64,000 nucleotides of DNA from Siphonodentalium dalli (taxonomy: Eukaryota; Mollusca; Scaphopoda; Gadilida; Siphonodentaliidae). The translations under genes were made by a program, and so were the position numbers. The DNA lies in contig CP136063.1 of the NCBI GenBank assembly GCA_032622095.1, positions 67,845,897 through 67,909,896 on the forward strand, in the 5' to 3' direction. Positions 46,270 through 61,200 of this stretch are shown here, in pieces (the first letter of the stretch is position 1; each line of letters begins with the position of its first letter). Under the pieces are notes generated by a model. The model searched no databases, was not told where the DNA came from, and saw only the letters and a program-made list of their open reading frames with translations.

Positions 46270-49200
46270 CTGCAATAATGTGAGATAAAATGTGAGGTAT
46301 GATAACTCTTGAAATATCCACAGGAACCCTCGATGTTTAACAAGTCAAATGACTGGGTAACATTGTAGCAGTTGTTGGAAGTTAGTAACGAAAATGCACT
46401 AATAAATACACATACCATCACTTTAATATCAAGAGCATCACTAGGTGTGGCAAAGTATGCCGTGGTAATTTCAATAAAGGGACATAACAAGTATATTTTA
46501 AAACAAACATAACTTTAACCCTTTGAGTGCCAGGTCCGATTTTTGTATCAACCCATATACCCTGTGCCAATGCATTCTCTTATATATGCGAGTCGACCAT
46601 AGGTCGCCTCGCATATATAAGAGAATGCATTGGCCTAACAATTATTATTTTTATTTTTTTTTTACAATTTTTTACAATTTTAATAATTTATTCTTATATT
46701 CTTTAACAGACTTATTTTGTAGGTTTAGGGCCGATGAGATCGGCCCCTGGCACTCAAAGTGTTAACTAAAGCTATCACCCGGAAACCAAAATAATGATCA
46801 AATTATAAGTCAACAAGGACCATAACTCCAGTTAAAATTGGCGGACGGAACCCAAATTTGATCTTGACCTGTATTTTCATATGAGTAATCCATATACCAA
46901 ATTAATAACGAAAATCCACTGATAAATACACATACTATCACTTTAACCCTTTGAGTGCCAGGGGCCGATCTCATCGGCCCTAAACCTACAAAATAAGTCT
47001 GTTAAAGAATATAAGAATAAATTATTAAAATTGTAAAAAATGGTAAAAAATAAAATAAAATTGTTAGGCCAATGCATTCTCTTATATATGCGAGGCGACC
47101 TATGGTCGACTCGCATATATAAGAGAATGCATTGGCACAGGGTTTATGGGTTGTTACAAAAATCGACCAGGCACTCAAAGGGTTAATAACAAGAGCATCC
47201 CTAGGGCGTGGCAAAATATGCCCGTGGTAATTTCAACAAAGGGCCATAAGTAGTGTTGAAACGACTAGTGAATTTCGAAGTCGACTAGTCGAGGCTCAAA
47301 AGTCGCGTTGCTTTGACTAGTCGGTACCCGATATCTAAACTTTCAAACATAACATGGTACGGAAAATTCATCGCACATGGCGTACACTGATGACTGATGC
47401 AATGACGGTCCATTGCGTAGCGCATTTCCCTGCATGGACACCAATTTATTTGGGAAATAATACAGTAAACTTCTTGATATTTATCCAACACACTGAATGT
47501 AATTATATAATTAGACATGTGGTGGATAATGATTAGAAACACGATCATTTATGCAGGTTTTAAATTTAATATCAGCGTTCGAGATTTCGTTGTCACGTGA
47601 TCACCAATAAACCGGTGCCGAGCGGTGTCACTATAAAATCTTAATGTTCCGTCTAAATACGCCCTATAGTATAAGCTACATTGTAGAATACGACTGCCAG
47701 TTCTTAATGTCAGTATCATTTATATACGGTAGCACCAATGACGTCACCTTAAGCGACCTGCACACAGCGTCGCATCATAACCCGACGGTGCGAGATCAAT
47801 TGAAATATTACAGTGTCTAGATCAAAGCGGTCTCCGACAAACGATAAAGCCGTGTCAATCATTGCCATCATGTTGCAGTGATGTCTTTGACCTCAAACGA
47901 CGAGTGAGAAATTGTGTTGTCAATTTCATTTTTTCAATAGCGGGGTCACCGTGTGTGTCTATACTAGTGACACTGTCAATTCCGGGTGCCACCAAACGTT
48001 ATACTTACCGTAACTTACGCGCAGTTAACACCGTTTATGCCGGAATCGATCTTGAAAACATTATACATGTAACTAATACACTATGTTCCGACTAGTCAAC
48101 GACAAAATTCGACGACATTTCAGCATCGACTACAGCTAGTCGATTAATCATTTCAACCCTAGTCATAAGGAGTAATCCATAACTAATAAAGCTATCACCG
48201 GGAAACCAAAATAATCATCAAATTATAAGTTAACAAGGACCATAATTCCAGTTAAAATAGGCGGACGGAACCCAAATTCGAACTTGACCTGTATTTTCAT
48301 AAGTAATCCATATACTAAATTTTAAAACAATCAGATAATTAAAACTTCAATTATATCACCCACAAACCAAAATAATCAGAAAATTCTAAGTCGACATGGA
48401 CCGCAACTCCGACAAAAATAAGCGGATCAAAACCAAATTCGAACTTGACCTGTATTTTCATGTGACTAATCTACATACAAAATTTGAATACAGTCAAACA
48501 ACTAAAATTAAAGTTATCATCCGGAAACAAAAATAATCAGCAAATTCTAAGTAAATTCTCTACATTTGAACCTGGGAGGAGTTGATTAGAACATTAAGGT
48601 ACCCATAATGTGTGATGGACACACAAACAGACCGACAGATGGACAGACAAAGTCGGATGGTGTGCAGGTTCCCATGGAACTAAATATCTGCCTCCACGGA
48701 AGAACAAGCTGTTCCTATATACCCCCATAACTTCGATACAGGGGGGTTTAGTAAGTACTATACAGGGGGGGTATAGTAAGGACTATACAGGGGGGTATAG
48801 TAAGGACTATACAGGGGTATAGTAAGGACGATACAGGGGGGGGGGGTATAGTAAGGACTATACAGGGGGTATAGTAAGGATTATACAGGGGGGGGGGGGG
48901 TATAGTAAGGACTATACAGGGGGTATAGTAAGGACTATACAGGGGGGTATAGTAAGGACTATACAGTGGGGTATAGTAAGGATTATACAGGGGGGTATAG
49001 TAAGGACTATACAGGGGGTATAGTAAGGACTATACAGGGGGTATAGTAAGGACTATACAGGGGGGTATAGTAAGGACTATACAGGGGGGGGTATAGTAAG
49101 GACTATACAGGGTGGATTTTTCCCTGGAAAATTAATGAAAGTGTCAATGACACTGTAGCTCAACTTGGAAAGGGAATAATTTCATGTGTTAAAGTCAATG

Positions 49201-52200
49201 GAGTGATTAGGAATGTGGAAAGTTGAAAGGCCTAGTTATGCAAAGAGTAAAATCTAAGATGGCCGCTGGCAGCAATGTTTTTTTGCCGAATGACCCCAAA
49301 AAGACTCGTTCCCATTACATGTTATTGTTAACATCCATAACAAATATCATGAAGATCTGACCCGTGCTACGACCTGTAACCCGTGCCAAAGGATTTAGTC
49401 ATGCAAAGAGTAAAATCCCAGATGGCTGTTGGCGGCCAGGTTTTTTGGCCAAACAACCCCACAATGACTCGTTCCCATCTACATGTCAATATTAACATCC
49501 ATGACAAATTTCATGATGATCAGACGAGCAATAAGACCTGTAGCCGGCGCCAATGGATTGAATTTTGAAATCCAAAATGGCCACTGGTGGCCATGTTTTT
49601 AGGCCGATTGACCCCAAAATGACTCGTTCCCATCTACATGACAATGTCAACATTCATGACAAATGTCATAAAGATCGGACCAAAGGTACGACCTGTAGCC
49701 CCACGCCAAACGATTTAGTCATACAAAGAGTAAAATCCAAGATGGCTGCTGGCGGCCAGGTTTTTTGGCCGAATGACCCCAAAACGACTCGTTCCCATCT
49801 ACATGTCATTGTTAACATCCATGACAAATTTCATGAAGGTCTGACCAAAGCTACGACCTGTAGGCCGCGCCAAAGGATTTAGTCATGCATAGAGTAAAAT
49901 CCAAGATGGCTGCTGGCGGCCATGTTTTTTGGCCGAATAACCCCAAAATGACTCGTTCCCATCTACATGTCATTGTTAACATGACAAATTTCATGAAAAT
50001 CTGACCAAAGCTACGACCTGTAGCCCGCGCCAAAGGATTTAGTCAAGCAAAGAGTCAAATCCAAGATGGCTGCTGGCGGCCATATTTTTTTAGCCGAACG
50101 ACCCCAAAATGACTCGTTTCCCATCTACACGTCATTGTTAACATCTATGACAAATTTCATGATGATCAGACGAGCAGTATGACCTGTAGCCCGCGCCAAT
50201 GGATTGAATTTTGAAATGGCTGCTGGCGGCCATGTTTTTTTGCCGAATGACCCCAAAATGACTCGTTCCCGTCTACATGTCAATATCAACATTCATGACA
50301 AATTTCATAAAGATCAGACCAAAGGTATGAACTGTAGCCCGCGGGAAAGGAAATTGTTGACGGACACACGCACGACGGACGCCAACCCATGGCAATAGCT
50401 CAAACTTACAAAGTAAGTTGAGCTAATAATGGTAAACATGTTTATTTGGATCCCGAGAGTATTGTAACAGAGATACAATAGGATGGTCATACCTGTGATG
50501 ACTACCATACTGACGACAGGCATGCCAGCAATGATCGAGTTAGATAGATATGGAAGGCATGCCAGCAATGATCGAGTTAGATAGATATAGATAGAGAGTA
50601 ATATAGATATGGCCATCATACCTGTGGTGATTTCTATACTCTTAAGAACAAGCATGCCATCAATGATCAAGTTAGATAGATATAGATCGATAGTGACATG
50701 GCCATTGCAGTCATACCTGTACTGATGATCATATCTCGAGGACAGGCATGGAGGTATAGACTCAGTATGAGTCGGTTCATTGCTTCAAATGTGCTTGCTT
50801 CAGTGAGTGTGAACAAATTCTCATTAACCCTTTACCCAACAGAAGGGCCCTGTGCCAATGCATTCTCTTATATATGCGAGTCGACCATAGGTCGCCTCGC
50901 ATATATAAGAGAATGCATTGGCTTAACACATTACAAATTATAAAATTATTAAAGAATGTAAGAAAAAATGGTAAAAAGTGTTAAAAAAAGATATTTTTTT
51001 AGGCCAATGCATTCTCTTATATATGCGAGGCGACCTATGGTCGACTCGCATATATAAGAGAATGCATTGGCACAGGGCTAACTGTAACTATCACAATGTG
51101 GTCAAGGAGCCGGTTCCAATGATATCCATATTTGTATGGTTCTATTGAGACAGACCGAAGATATTTTAGGCTGTTGAAGCTTTATTTGGCCGGTTTTGGC
51201 CGGTTTGTTGGGTAAAGGGTTAATAGATAGTGAAGTAAAGTGCTCTTCTGAACACTACTTTATGGCGGTCATACCTGTGCTGATTTCCATACTCTGAGAA
51301 CAGGCATGCCAGCAATGATTGAGTTAGATAGATATAAATAGATAGTGAAATGGTTATGGCCGTCATACCTGTGCTGATTTCCATACTCTGAGGATAGGCC
51401 TGCGAGCAATGATCGAGTTAGATAGATATAAATAGATAGTGAAATGGTTATGGCTGTCATACCTGTGCTGCTTTCCATACTCTGAGAACAGGCATGCCAG
51501 CAATGATCGAGTTAGGGTCTTCTTCAGCTGCTGAGTTTACAGTGTCATTAGCACCAATGACCAGTGCTAAATCTGTTGATGGGAAGTCGTCTTGGAGTTC
51601 ATCCATCTCCAACACTACATCATATGGCACTCCAGCTTCAGCAAGCAGTACATTCAGCTGTCCAGGCATACGACCTATGTGAGGTACACAGATTTGAAAT
51701 TTTACTCCCAGAAAACATTTAACCCGTTCTATACTAAATAAAGCACGATTGATGAGTAGTTAACCCTTTCAGTGCCAGGGGCCGATCTCATCAGCCCTAA
51801 TTTATGGTCTGTAAAATCAACCCTTTTTGGGGTATGCTTAAGCATGCTATAGCGAATTTAAAAACAAACTGGATAAAACCTTAGGGGGATGTTATAACTC
51901 AAAACTATCACCAAGTATTCATAGTAATAATTTTGATGCCCATGAAAAATGTAAGACTCCCTGGCACTAAACCTACAAAATAAGTCTGTTAAAGAATACA
52001 AGAAAAAATTATCAAAATTGTAAAAAATAATAACAAATGATGAAAAATTGTTAGGACAATGCATTCTCTTATATATGCGAGGCGACTTATGGTCGACTCG
52101 CATCTATAAGAGAATGCATTGGCACAGGGTATATGGGTTGATACAAAAATTGGACCTGGCACTGAAAGGGTTAACCCATAGAAAATGTTCAAATAATAAG

Positions 52201-55200
52201 TTCATCAAATAGGTCATTTGTTGAACTTATTATCTGAACATTTCCCCTTCTGTTCTTTTACGATCTGTCCCCTGCTTTTTTCTTCGGAAAAACCCCTGCA
52301 GATTAATAATAGACCATTCCGATGTATACTGTTTTAACTGAGTGGGAGAATCCATTTAAGTATTATTATGACCTAAGGCCACACTAATATTAAAGTCTGG
52401 TTTACGAACATTTAGGAGGAAAAAAAAGTAGATGTCGGAGGGAAAAACAATAATAGTGAAATAATTATCACAATCCCAACAATTTGAAAAACAGTGGAAC
52501 TGCACATGATTTTCACAACATAAAAAGATAAGTTTTATCCAAATAATATAGGTTGATTAATATCTGAAATAACATTATTGTCAAAATAATTTACTGAAGT
52601 CATCAAAATTTTCCAACTGTTATAAATTTTTTGCATTTAAAAGAGATAAATGGTCTTAATTAATGTCATATCACGATTAGACTAACAAACATGCCTGAAT
52701 TTAGTGTCTGACATCTGTAGAATGAGGTCCCCAGAGGGTGAATTTAGCGATGCTATCCTGCACAGTAGGCTAGCTTCACCAAACTCACCCTCTGCAGACC
52801 TCATTCTGCTTAGGGGTGCCACGATTAATCGTATAATCGATGAACCGTTGATAAAGCCGATAATCGATTACCATTTCCATCATCGATTAATCTCTGTTAT
52901 TTATTTCGGACGTCGGAAAGTGCCGGGTATAATTTGGGGCTCAAAACAGTCATGTCGCTTTAGCTGAATAATCTTCTCAAACTATGTTCAACTGTGAAGA
53001 AAATACTAACCAGCAACAGGATGGATGCCGAATCTGACATTCTTTCCTCTCTTTTTAAGTACCGTCACCATCTCTGCAATAGGATACTGAGCCTTGGCGA
53101 CACATAGACCATATCCCGGGACAATAATAATATTATTGGCATCATTGATCATGTTGACTGTTTCATCGATGTTAACTTCTGTGTGTGTGCCAGTGATTTC
53201 CATGGGCTTTCCACCTCCAGTTGAACTTGTGCCATAGCCACCAAGGATGACATTTGGCAGAGATCTGTTCATTGCCTGCAATCAACCATTTCAGATTTTA
53301 TATATAATTTGAGTTATCAATCAAACCGTGAGTTTATTGGCTTGTCAATGGCTACCTGAAAACTTCATAACAATCACAATATGTAACGAGAGGCCAATCA
53401 CGATCGGCAGATGTTTAACCCATACCTTGGCAATAGTGATCAGCTATTTTCAGTTCGGACGTGAAAATCCATAAGCCATAACTCCGTTTAAAAAAAATGG
53501 ATCAAACCCAAATTCGAACTCTATCTGTATTTTGGGCTGAGAAACTCACATACCAAATTTACATACATCTCAATAAAATGAGATATATCGGATGAAAGGT
53601 ATTTCTACTAAGTATCAGGAATGTTGAGAAGGGTTCATTTTAACTACAAAAATCCATACAAGTGAAAGGGATATAATAGGAGAATGATTACATGAAAAAT
53701 ATACAAAAGCATAAAATTGACGATAGGGTTAACAATTTTAACTCTATAAAATTAGGTAACTGTACCACTTGAACACTGCATTGATAGGCTAAACCAGAGA
53801 GCTATGTGGTTGTTGATAAACCCTGGGCCAACACTGCCCACACACTATGGAAATGCAATAAACAACAGATGGCTATTATATTGTGTTAGAGCAAGTAATT
53901 GGTTAATCGCTATATAAAACTGGTCATTATTATTATTATTATAGTCATTTTATATGTGCAGCAGTGAGTATCAGATATCATTATAGGACTGTGTAACTTT
54001 ATAAAAATAGTGCTACTAAATGCGGTTCTCTCTGTCTGCTCAAATTCTGAGAACATCCCCCTACAAATGAACAGTAGACTATTCCTATTCATGAATTGGT
54101 TACACCTTTCACCGCTGTGCTATGATGGCTAAAAATAACTCTAATTCCCATAATACAGGTTTACTCATATCTCTCTCTTTGAGCTAACTGATATCACAGG
54201 TAATTAATTGTAAGCTGCTATGGTTATATATTGTAAGCATAAAAATGTAAAATCTGTTCAATTCTTAGTTAAAAAGGGGCCATAACTCTGGTATCAAAAA
54301 CTGGATCTATCCCATATTCAAACTCGATCTGTAATTTGAGTTGAGAAACTCCCATACCAAATTTGGTTCTTTTCAGATGAAAACTGGTTGATTTATCGAA
54401 GCTTGCATGAATTCTATGTCAAAATAATCTGATCAAACCCATATTCGAACTCGAACTGTATTTTAGGTGGAGAAAATCACATACCAACTTAGCAATTTAA
54501 CCTTATCTGCACTGAACTCTTTCCCCTCTCCCAATTTCCACATTGATCATTTGAAAGTATGAATTTATCATCTACCACCAGAATCCACAACTGGAAAGTC
54601 AATAGAGGATATCTAGTGTTCTTGAGTGGATACCGAAAATTATGTCATGAGTGAGGAAGACAAATAATTTTCAGTAAACTCAAGTTGAGTTTCAACATAA
54701 ATTATTCTAGGGTACATCTAAATCCCCTTCTGGGAGATATCAAAATATATTGAAACACAATTTTTTTGATAAATCACTATTAAGAGTATAATAAAATAGG
54801 GTTAATGTTTATTCTTTAAAAAAATTATTGATATATCTTTAATATCATAACTTTGAATAAATAAATTCAGCATGAAACTTTAGGTTAAAATTGTAATGTT
54901 GATCGTTTTAACAACTGACTGAAATTTGCTGGACTAATTTTCAAACTTTTATTTTTTTTTAGGTTTAACCCTTTACCCAACAAACCGGCCAAAAACGGCC
55001 AAATAAAGCTGCAACAGCCTAAATTATCTTGGGTCTGTCTCAATAAAACCATACAAATATGGATATCATTGGAACCGGCTCATTGACCACATTGTGATGG
55101 TTACAGTTATGCCCTGTGCCAATGCATTCTCTTATATATGCGAGTCGACCATAGGTCGCCTTGCATATATAAGAGAATGCATTGGCCTAAAAAAATCTTT

Positions 55201-58200
55201 TTTTAACACTTTTTACCATTTTTTCTTACATTCTTTAACAATTTTATAATTTTTAATGTGTTAAGCCAATGCATTCTCTTATATATGCGAGGCGACCTAT
55301 GGTCGACTCGCATATATAAGAGAATGCATTGGCACAGGGCCGTTCTGTTGGGTAAAGGGTTAACACTTCCACGACTGGAGCGTCCTGAAATGTTGCGAAA
55401 ACCCTGTTCCAATGCATTCTCTTGTAATGTGAGTCTCCCATAGGGACCCTTGCATATATATCGAGTGAATACATTTGGCCTAACAATATTTACATTGACC
55501 TTGTGAGCCAGTGCATTTTCTTACATAATTGAGGTTCCCACTCGCATATGTAAGAGAATGCACTGCCACAGGATCTTTAATGCTGCACCAATTTTCTATA
55601 TATAACTTTATTTCCCGTTAAAATTGTATGCTCGACCAGTATTAACAACTAACCGAAATATGTTTCACAAATTTCCCAACTTTTACTCCAAAAAAGATTA
55701 TTTTAGGTTACATGCCTGTTGAAATTGTTACTTACTTTGCACATGATGTAGGAGAGGATGGCACCAGACGATCCAATCATAGCTCCGACAATCGTCATGA
55801 GGTTATTGTTTAACATGAAGCCTTCAGCACACAGGGCCCAGCCTGAGTAACTGTTTAACACAGTGATAACAACTGGCATGTCAGCACCTGAAGCAGACAA
55901 ATTGTATAAAACCAAGGCTCAAAATAAGTGGCCGGTCAAGGTCATTGTCCGATAAAAAAGAGCTTATGTCCAGTGCACTTCTGAAACTGTTGGACATTTT
56001 GTCCAATGAAATTTTTTAAACAATCTGTATCTGTTTGGGTATGTCCAAGGAGCCACTACTGGCCAAATAGGACATTGAAAGTACAAAATAGTTAATTTCA
56101 GATCATTTCAGAGTGAATATAATTATGTTGTTTGTGAATTGAATGTGTATTTATTAAGCGACAAAGTTTTTGAACTTATGAAAACAAAAATAACATGGCT
56201 TTTTCTCGGGTGTCAATTGGACTCTCACTAAAATGTGCACATCACTGACAAATAATAAGTAAATTGGAAATTTAAATACTGTCTCATACAGTACATCTGA
56301 AAAATTGACAGGCACCATTTTGACACTCAGTATAAAAAAAAATATTTTGAGCCTTGTATAAGACTTACTACTAGAGATGTGAGGGTATTGAGGTTATCGG
56401 TAAAAGCCGATATCCGATATTTTCTTCCCATATATTGGCCGATATAACATATAAATCATGGATTCAAAATAAGCAGAAATATTTGCATGAACATAAACAG
56501 GCTGTTCCTGCATGAGTACAAAGGTCACACACTCCCGCTTGAAACTTCTTAGAAAGTTGAATCAAACAAGCCTTGAAATAGTGTGCCTGTCATTTGCAGA
56601 ATGTGGTCCCCAGAGGGTGAATTTAGTGATGCTACCCCGCATAGTGGGCTAGCATCACCAAATTCACCCTCTGGGGAACTCATTCTGCTTACACCTCAGC
56701 AGAATGAGGTTCCCAGAGGGTGAATTTGGTGATGCTAGCCCGCTATGCGGGGTAGCATCACTAAATTCACCCTCTGGGAACCTCATTCTGCAAATGACAG
56801 ACACACTATTTCAAGGCTTGGAATCAAATAGGAGGGTCAGTTATTTATTAGTGAGGAATTGGTTGTTTGTGAGAATTGTTAGTTGGTAGCATCATGAGAC
56901 TTCCATGTACATATACAGCAGTCCTGGGAATTAGTGTAACAATGGGCAGTGCCGAGGCAAAAGCCGACGTGAAATGAATTTGAGTCCGCATTTTTTTTAG
57001 CCGAGGAAAAGATATAGACATATTCAATTAGTTTGTGAAATTGATGTTTGTTGAAGCACTAGCAATGCTATGATCCGTAAAACGTATAATCATTGAGGCA
57101 TTCACGTGGCTTCAAAATTCTGCAGCACACTGGTAGTATGTTTCTAATTACGCTGAATAAACAACACCAACAAAATAAATCACATTAATGCCTGTATCAC
57201 ATTAGGAATTAGATCTTTTACTGAATGCATGCAATAACAAATACAGTAAACCTGATGGTTCTGTTTGTATATCATGGTTTACAATTCTTACCCAGTGAAT
57301 TGCTGTACAGTAATGCTCTAAGTAATCGACTTCTTAACGACAGCAGAATTATGGGTAACTTTTCAGGATTTAGTCGGAAATATGGCTTGTTGCCATTCAT
57401 CGGAAAGCTCTCATTAAGAAGTCGATTACTTAGAGCATTACTGTATTTGTAAATATGTAGGAATGTTCAGATAATGACTACTTTTTAGATGAATATCTCT
57501 ACAATTGAATCCAAAATGGTTCATCTGCTCGTCTATAGTTTATAGGCTCTTATCATATCTGATAATCCAAACAAATGACAAATAGAGAGACCATCCCATT
57601 ATCACCCCTCATGATTGGCTACGGCAATCAGCAATGCCCAAGCTATTTGCTGAAGCAAACTGGGCCACGATAAATCGTTGCCGTAGTGGATTGCCGAAGC
57701 CAAACAATCTGAATTAAGAGGGCTGCATTACACAACAGAATGGGAGAATCTATTCAGTAAGGAAAACGGTTACGTGTTGGCGCATATAGGTGTTAGGCCT
57801 AAAAAAAATAGTGGTGTTTCTGGTAACCAGCCCGCCCCTAGTCCAGACCTCCATCAATATTAATTTTATATCGACCCCTAAAAAACATTAAGTAAATAAA
57901 TGCAATTAGGCCAACAAAAAAAAGGTTTTGGTTCTCAGGCCCCACCGCATTGAATAAAAAGGGCCGCATTAGGCCTTTTTATTGCAATGCCTGATGTTAT
58001 GACAAAAAAACTTACGAAAAAATTAATTTGAAAAGGCTTACAACATGAAGTAGATGACTACAATTAAGAAAATGATTAGCTGATCCTCATGCTCTTCTTA
58101 CAATTAGTCATTGTGAACTAACTTACACTAATTGTAACTTTATACAATTGAAAGGCACAGTACTAAATTCAGGATCACATATTGGAATGGAGAGGCATCA

Positions 58201-61200
58201 GTTTTTAGACAACAATAACAGTAGTTAATGTCAGGGGGATTATATAATGTTAGGTAATCCCAGTCATACACTGGTAGTACAATGTCATTTTTATGTAAGA
58301 CTAAATGAGTTTATATGCATAACAGTTCCCTCTACATTTCTGGTTATTACTAGACAGAGGAAGGTATCTTTGTCCATGCTTACTATGCGCAGAAAAAAAT
58401 AAAAAATAAAAATAAAACCCTCCCTCCCTCATTGATTTGAAGAAAAAAAAATTGCCCGAGAACAAAAACACTTTTTTTTTTTGGCCTTACAGAAACCAAA
58501 ACTATCGCGTTTATCATTCTTTGATCACAGTAAAACTGTGCTGATCTGATTATTTTAACTGGAAGTCAGTGTTTTAAGATGAATACGGGCCAGTTAATGA
58601 TGCGATAAGTTTTTTATTCAAATCACTACCAAGGCTTCATTATCCAATACCTACAGTAATGTGCTCATTGTGTCCTGATATATCATTTGTGCTGCCAGGG
58701 GTATATATTCAGAGCTGGTCATTGGATATTGAGTCCAGCAAACTTGAGGGATTACCTCACAATCGTGTTCATGTAAAAATAAAGACCGTTCACTGTGGAT
58801 CTATTCCTGGTATGCTAATCGATGCGCTGTGTGATATTGAGTGTGGTCTCTGTCAAGGCAAACAATAAAAGAGCGTTCACAGTTTATCTATTCCTGATAT
58901 GGTATGGATAAAGAGAGTTCTCCTCGCATAGGTGCGCAACTTTTTAACAGCATGCCGTGTGGATTCTCAATTGCTCTTACACAGGACAATTGGTCACCTA
59001 TAGCCAGACAAACAAACAAAATTTAGTTTTATTAGAATGGAGAAACTCAGAATAGATGTTTCAACTTTAAAAAAAAAAAAAAAATTATTTCCACTTCTAA
59101 TTCTTTTTTCCTCCGTTAACCCTTTACCCAACAAAACGGCCAAAAACGCACAAATAAAACTTCAACAGCCTAAAATATCTTCGGTCTGTCTCAATAACAC
59201 CATACAAATATGGATATCATTGGAACCGGTTCATTGACCACATTGTGATGGTTACAGTTATGCCCTGTGCCAATGCATTCTCTTATATATGCGAGTCGAC
59301 CATGCATTTTTAACACTTTTTACCATTTTTTTCTTACATTCTTTAACAATTTTATTATTTTTTCTTACATTTTTTAACAATTTTTATAATATTTTTCTAC
59401 ATTCTTTGACAATTTTATCATTTTTAATATGTGTTAAGCCAATGCATTCTCTTATATATGCGAGGCGACCTATGGTCGACTCGCATATATAAGAGAATGC
59501 ATTGGCACAGGGCCGTTCTGTTGGGTAAAGGGTTAACAGAAACATCACTATCATTATCAGATTTACTACTAACCTCCAATAGCTGCTGTCAGTGTAACTC
59601 CCATGATGCTCGACAGTGCAGTTGTGGCGCCGAGCATGCTCAGTCCAACGGCTGGCACATCGTCATACATAAAGTATCCCATGGAAGCGACATTTGCTAA
59701 CATCATGCTGGCATTGAGTAAATTACGTCCAGGTAGAAGGAGTGGTTCTGACTTCAATGTACCTGAAATTTACATAATTAAAAACAATTACTAAATAAAA
59801 AAATATTATTTTTGTATTTCGTAAATTAATTAATTAAGGCCTGCATCACACGCAAACGCTGTTATTCATTTAGCTATCCACATGTCTGTTTAGCGTTATT
59901 GGGATTATAAAAAAGTTTGTATCGAGACCGCATAGGACAAACGATAAAATGTGTGCCAATGCTTTGTCATAATCCTACTTTTTAGACACAAGTTATTGGT
60001 ACAAGCATGCTTAGCAGATTATGTAGCCTATTCATTTGTATCCATGTTCAGCAGAATTTCCTGTTAAATAAAACTGATTGATCAATAAAAAAATATTACA
60101 ACTTGGAACCGGAACAGTTCATTTCATATAAAAACAGTTGATCCTTATAAATGTTGGTATAACCCTTTCAGTGCCAAGTCCGATTTTTGTACCAACCATA
60201 TTTCCTTGATAATTTTTCAAATATATTGATTATAATAATGTGATACATTGATGGAAAGAGCTTGTCTTCAGGGTTGCATGTGTACCTGAAAAAAATTGAA
60301 TTTGCATGGCCTATCTAGATTGATTATTACTGCAGCCTTGATTATCTAACCTTGCAGTTTTCCAAAAGCAATCAATGATCCAGTGAATGTCACACCACCG
60401 ATGAAGGTTCCGAGGAATATGAAAGTTTTGATGATTCCGGCGGAGGGATCAGTTGCGAAATGAGGTTGCTCGATCATGTAGTTAGAAATACAGGTGAGAA
60501 CGGCAGCAGCTCCGACGAGACTGTGGAACAATGCCACCATCTGAGGCAGATCTGTGACTTCCAAACGTTTAGCTAGAACAGTTCCAATAGTACCACCTGC
60601 AGATTAAAATAATGACATTTGTATTCAATATCGGCCATATTATTGGTCGAGTTGACCTATAGTTTGACAATTGATGGTGGGAGTCTGTCTGTGTCACGAC
60701 GCAAGTGCGATAACTCTAACAAACGTAATCCGATTTTAACCTATTTTAGATCATGGCTTCTACTCATTAATATCTCTTTGATTGAGTTTCTCTATATCCC
60801 CAAATTGGCAGACGACACATAGCATCATCGAGGTTCCCAATGGGTGTACATAACAATATTCACCATTTGGGAACTTCAATTCTGAGTCTATGTCTCCCAT
60901 AGCAGATGAGGCCATGCAGAATGAGGTCCCCAGAGGGTGAATTTGATGATGCTAGCCCACTATGCGGGATAGAGTCACTAAATTACCCTCTGGGGACCTC
61001 ATTCTGCAAATGACAGGCACACTGCGCAAAAAATCATTAAGAGTGAATCTTGGTGATCCAAGATATCTATATATATCCAGTGGGCTTAATGGGGCTGAAG
61101 AGACGGAAGTTTTTTCAGGAAGTTTGGCACCTCAATTTTTTTTACTGGGTGCCTATTTTGCGATGTACCGTACTGACCCGGCTCAAGGCCCATGCCCGTG

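Noticed and set aside
47862-48095. Frame [20 protein letters not shown] as hAT transposase remnant
   Set aside because: It lies inside the hAT-like element but shows no transposase motif; the element is too short for a transposase gene.
50314-50670. Membrane protein with SIIAGMPV motifs
   Set aside because: The motif is the NNT exon-end minisatellite read in shifting frames; the hydrophobic look comes from ATAG microsatellite translation.
58659-58868. Plus-strand frame [20 protein letters not shown] as a gene
   Set aside because: It lies in an NNT intron, overlaps a short direct repeat, and has no domain or splice support.
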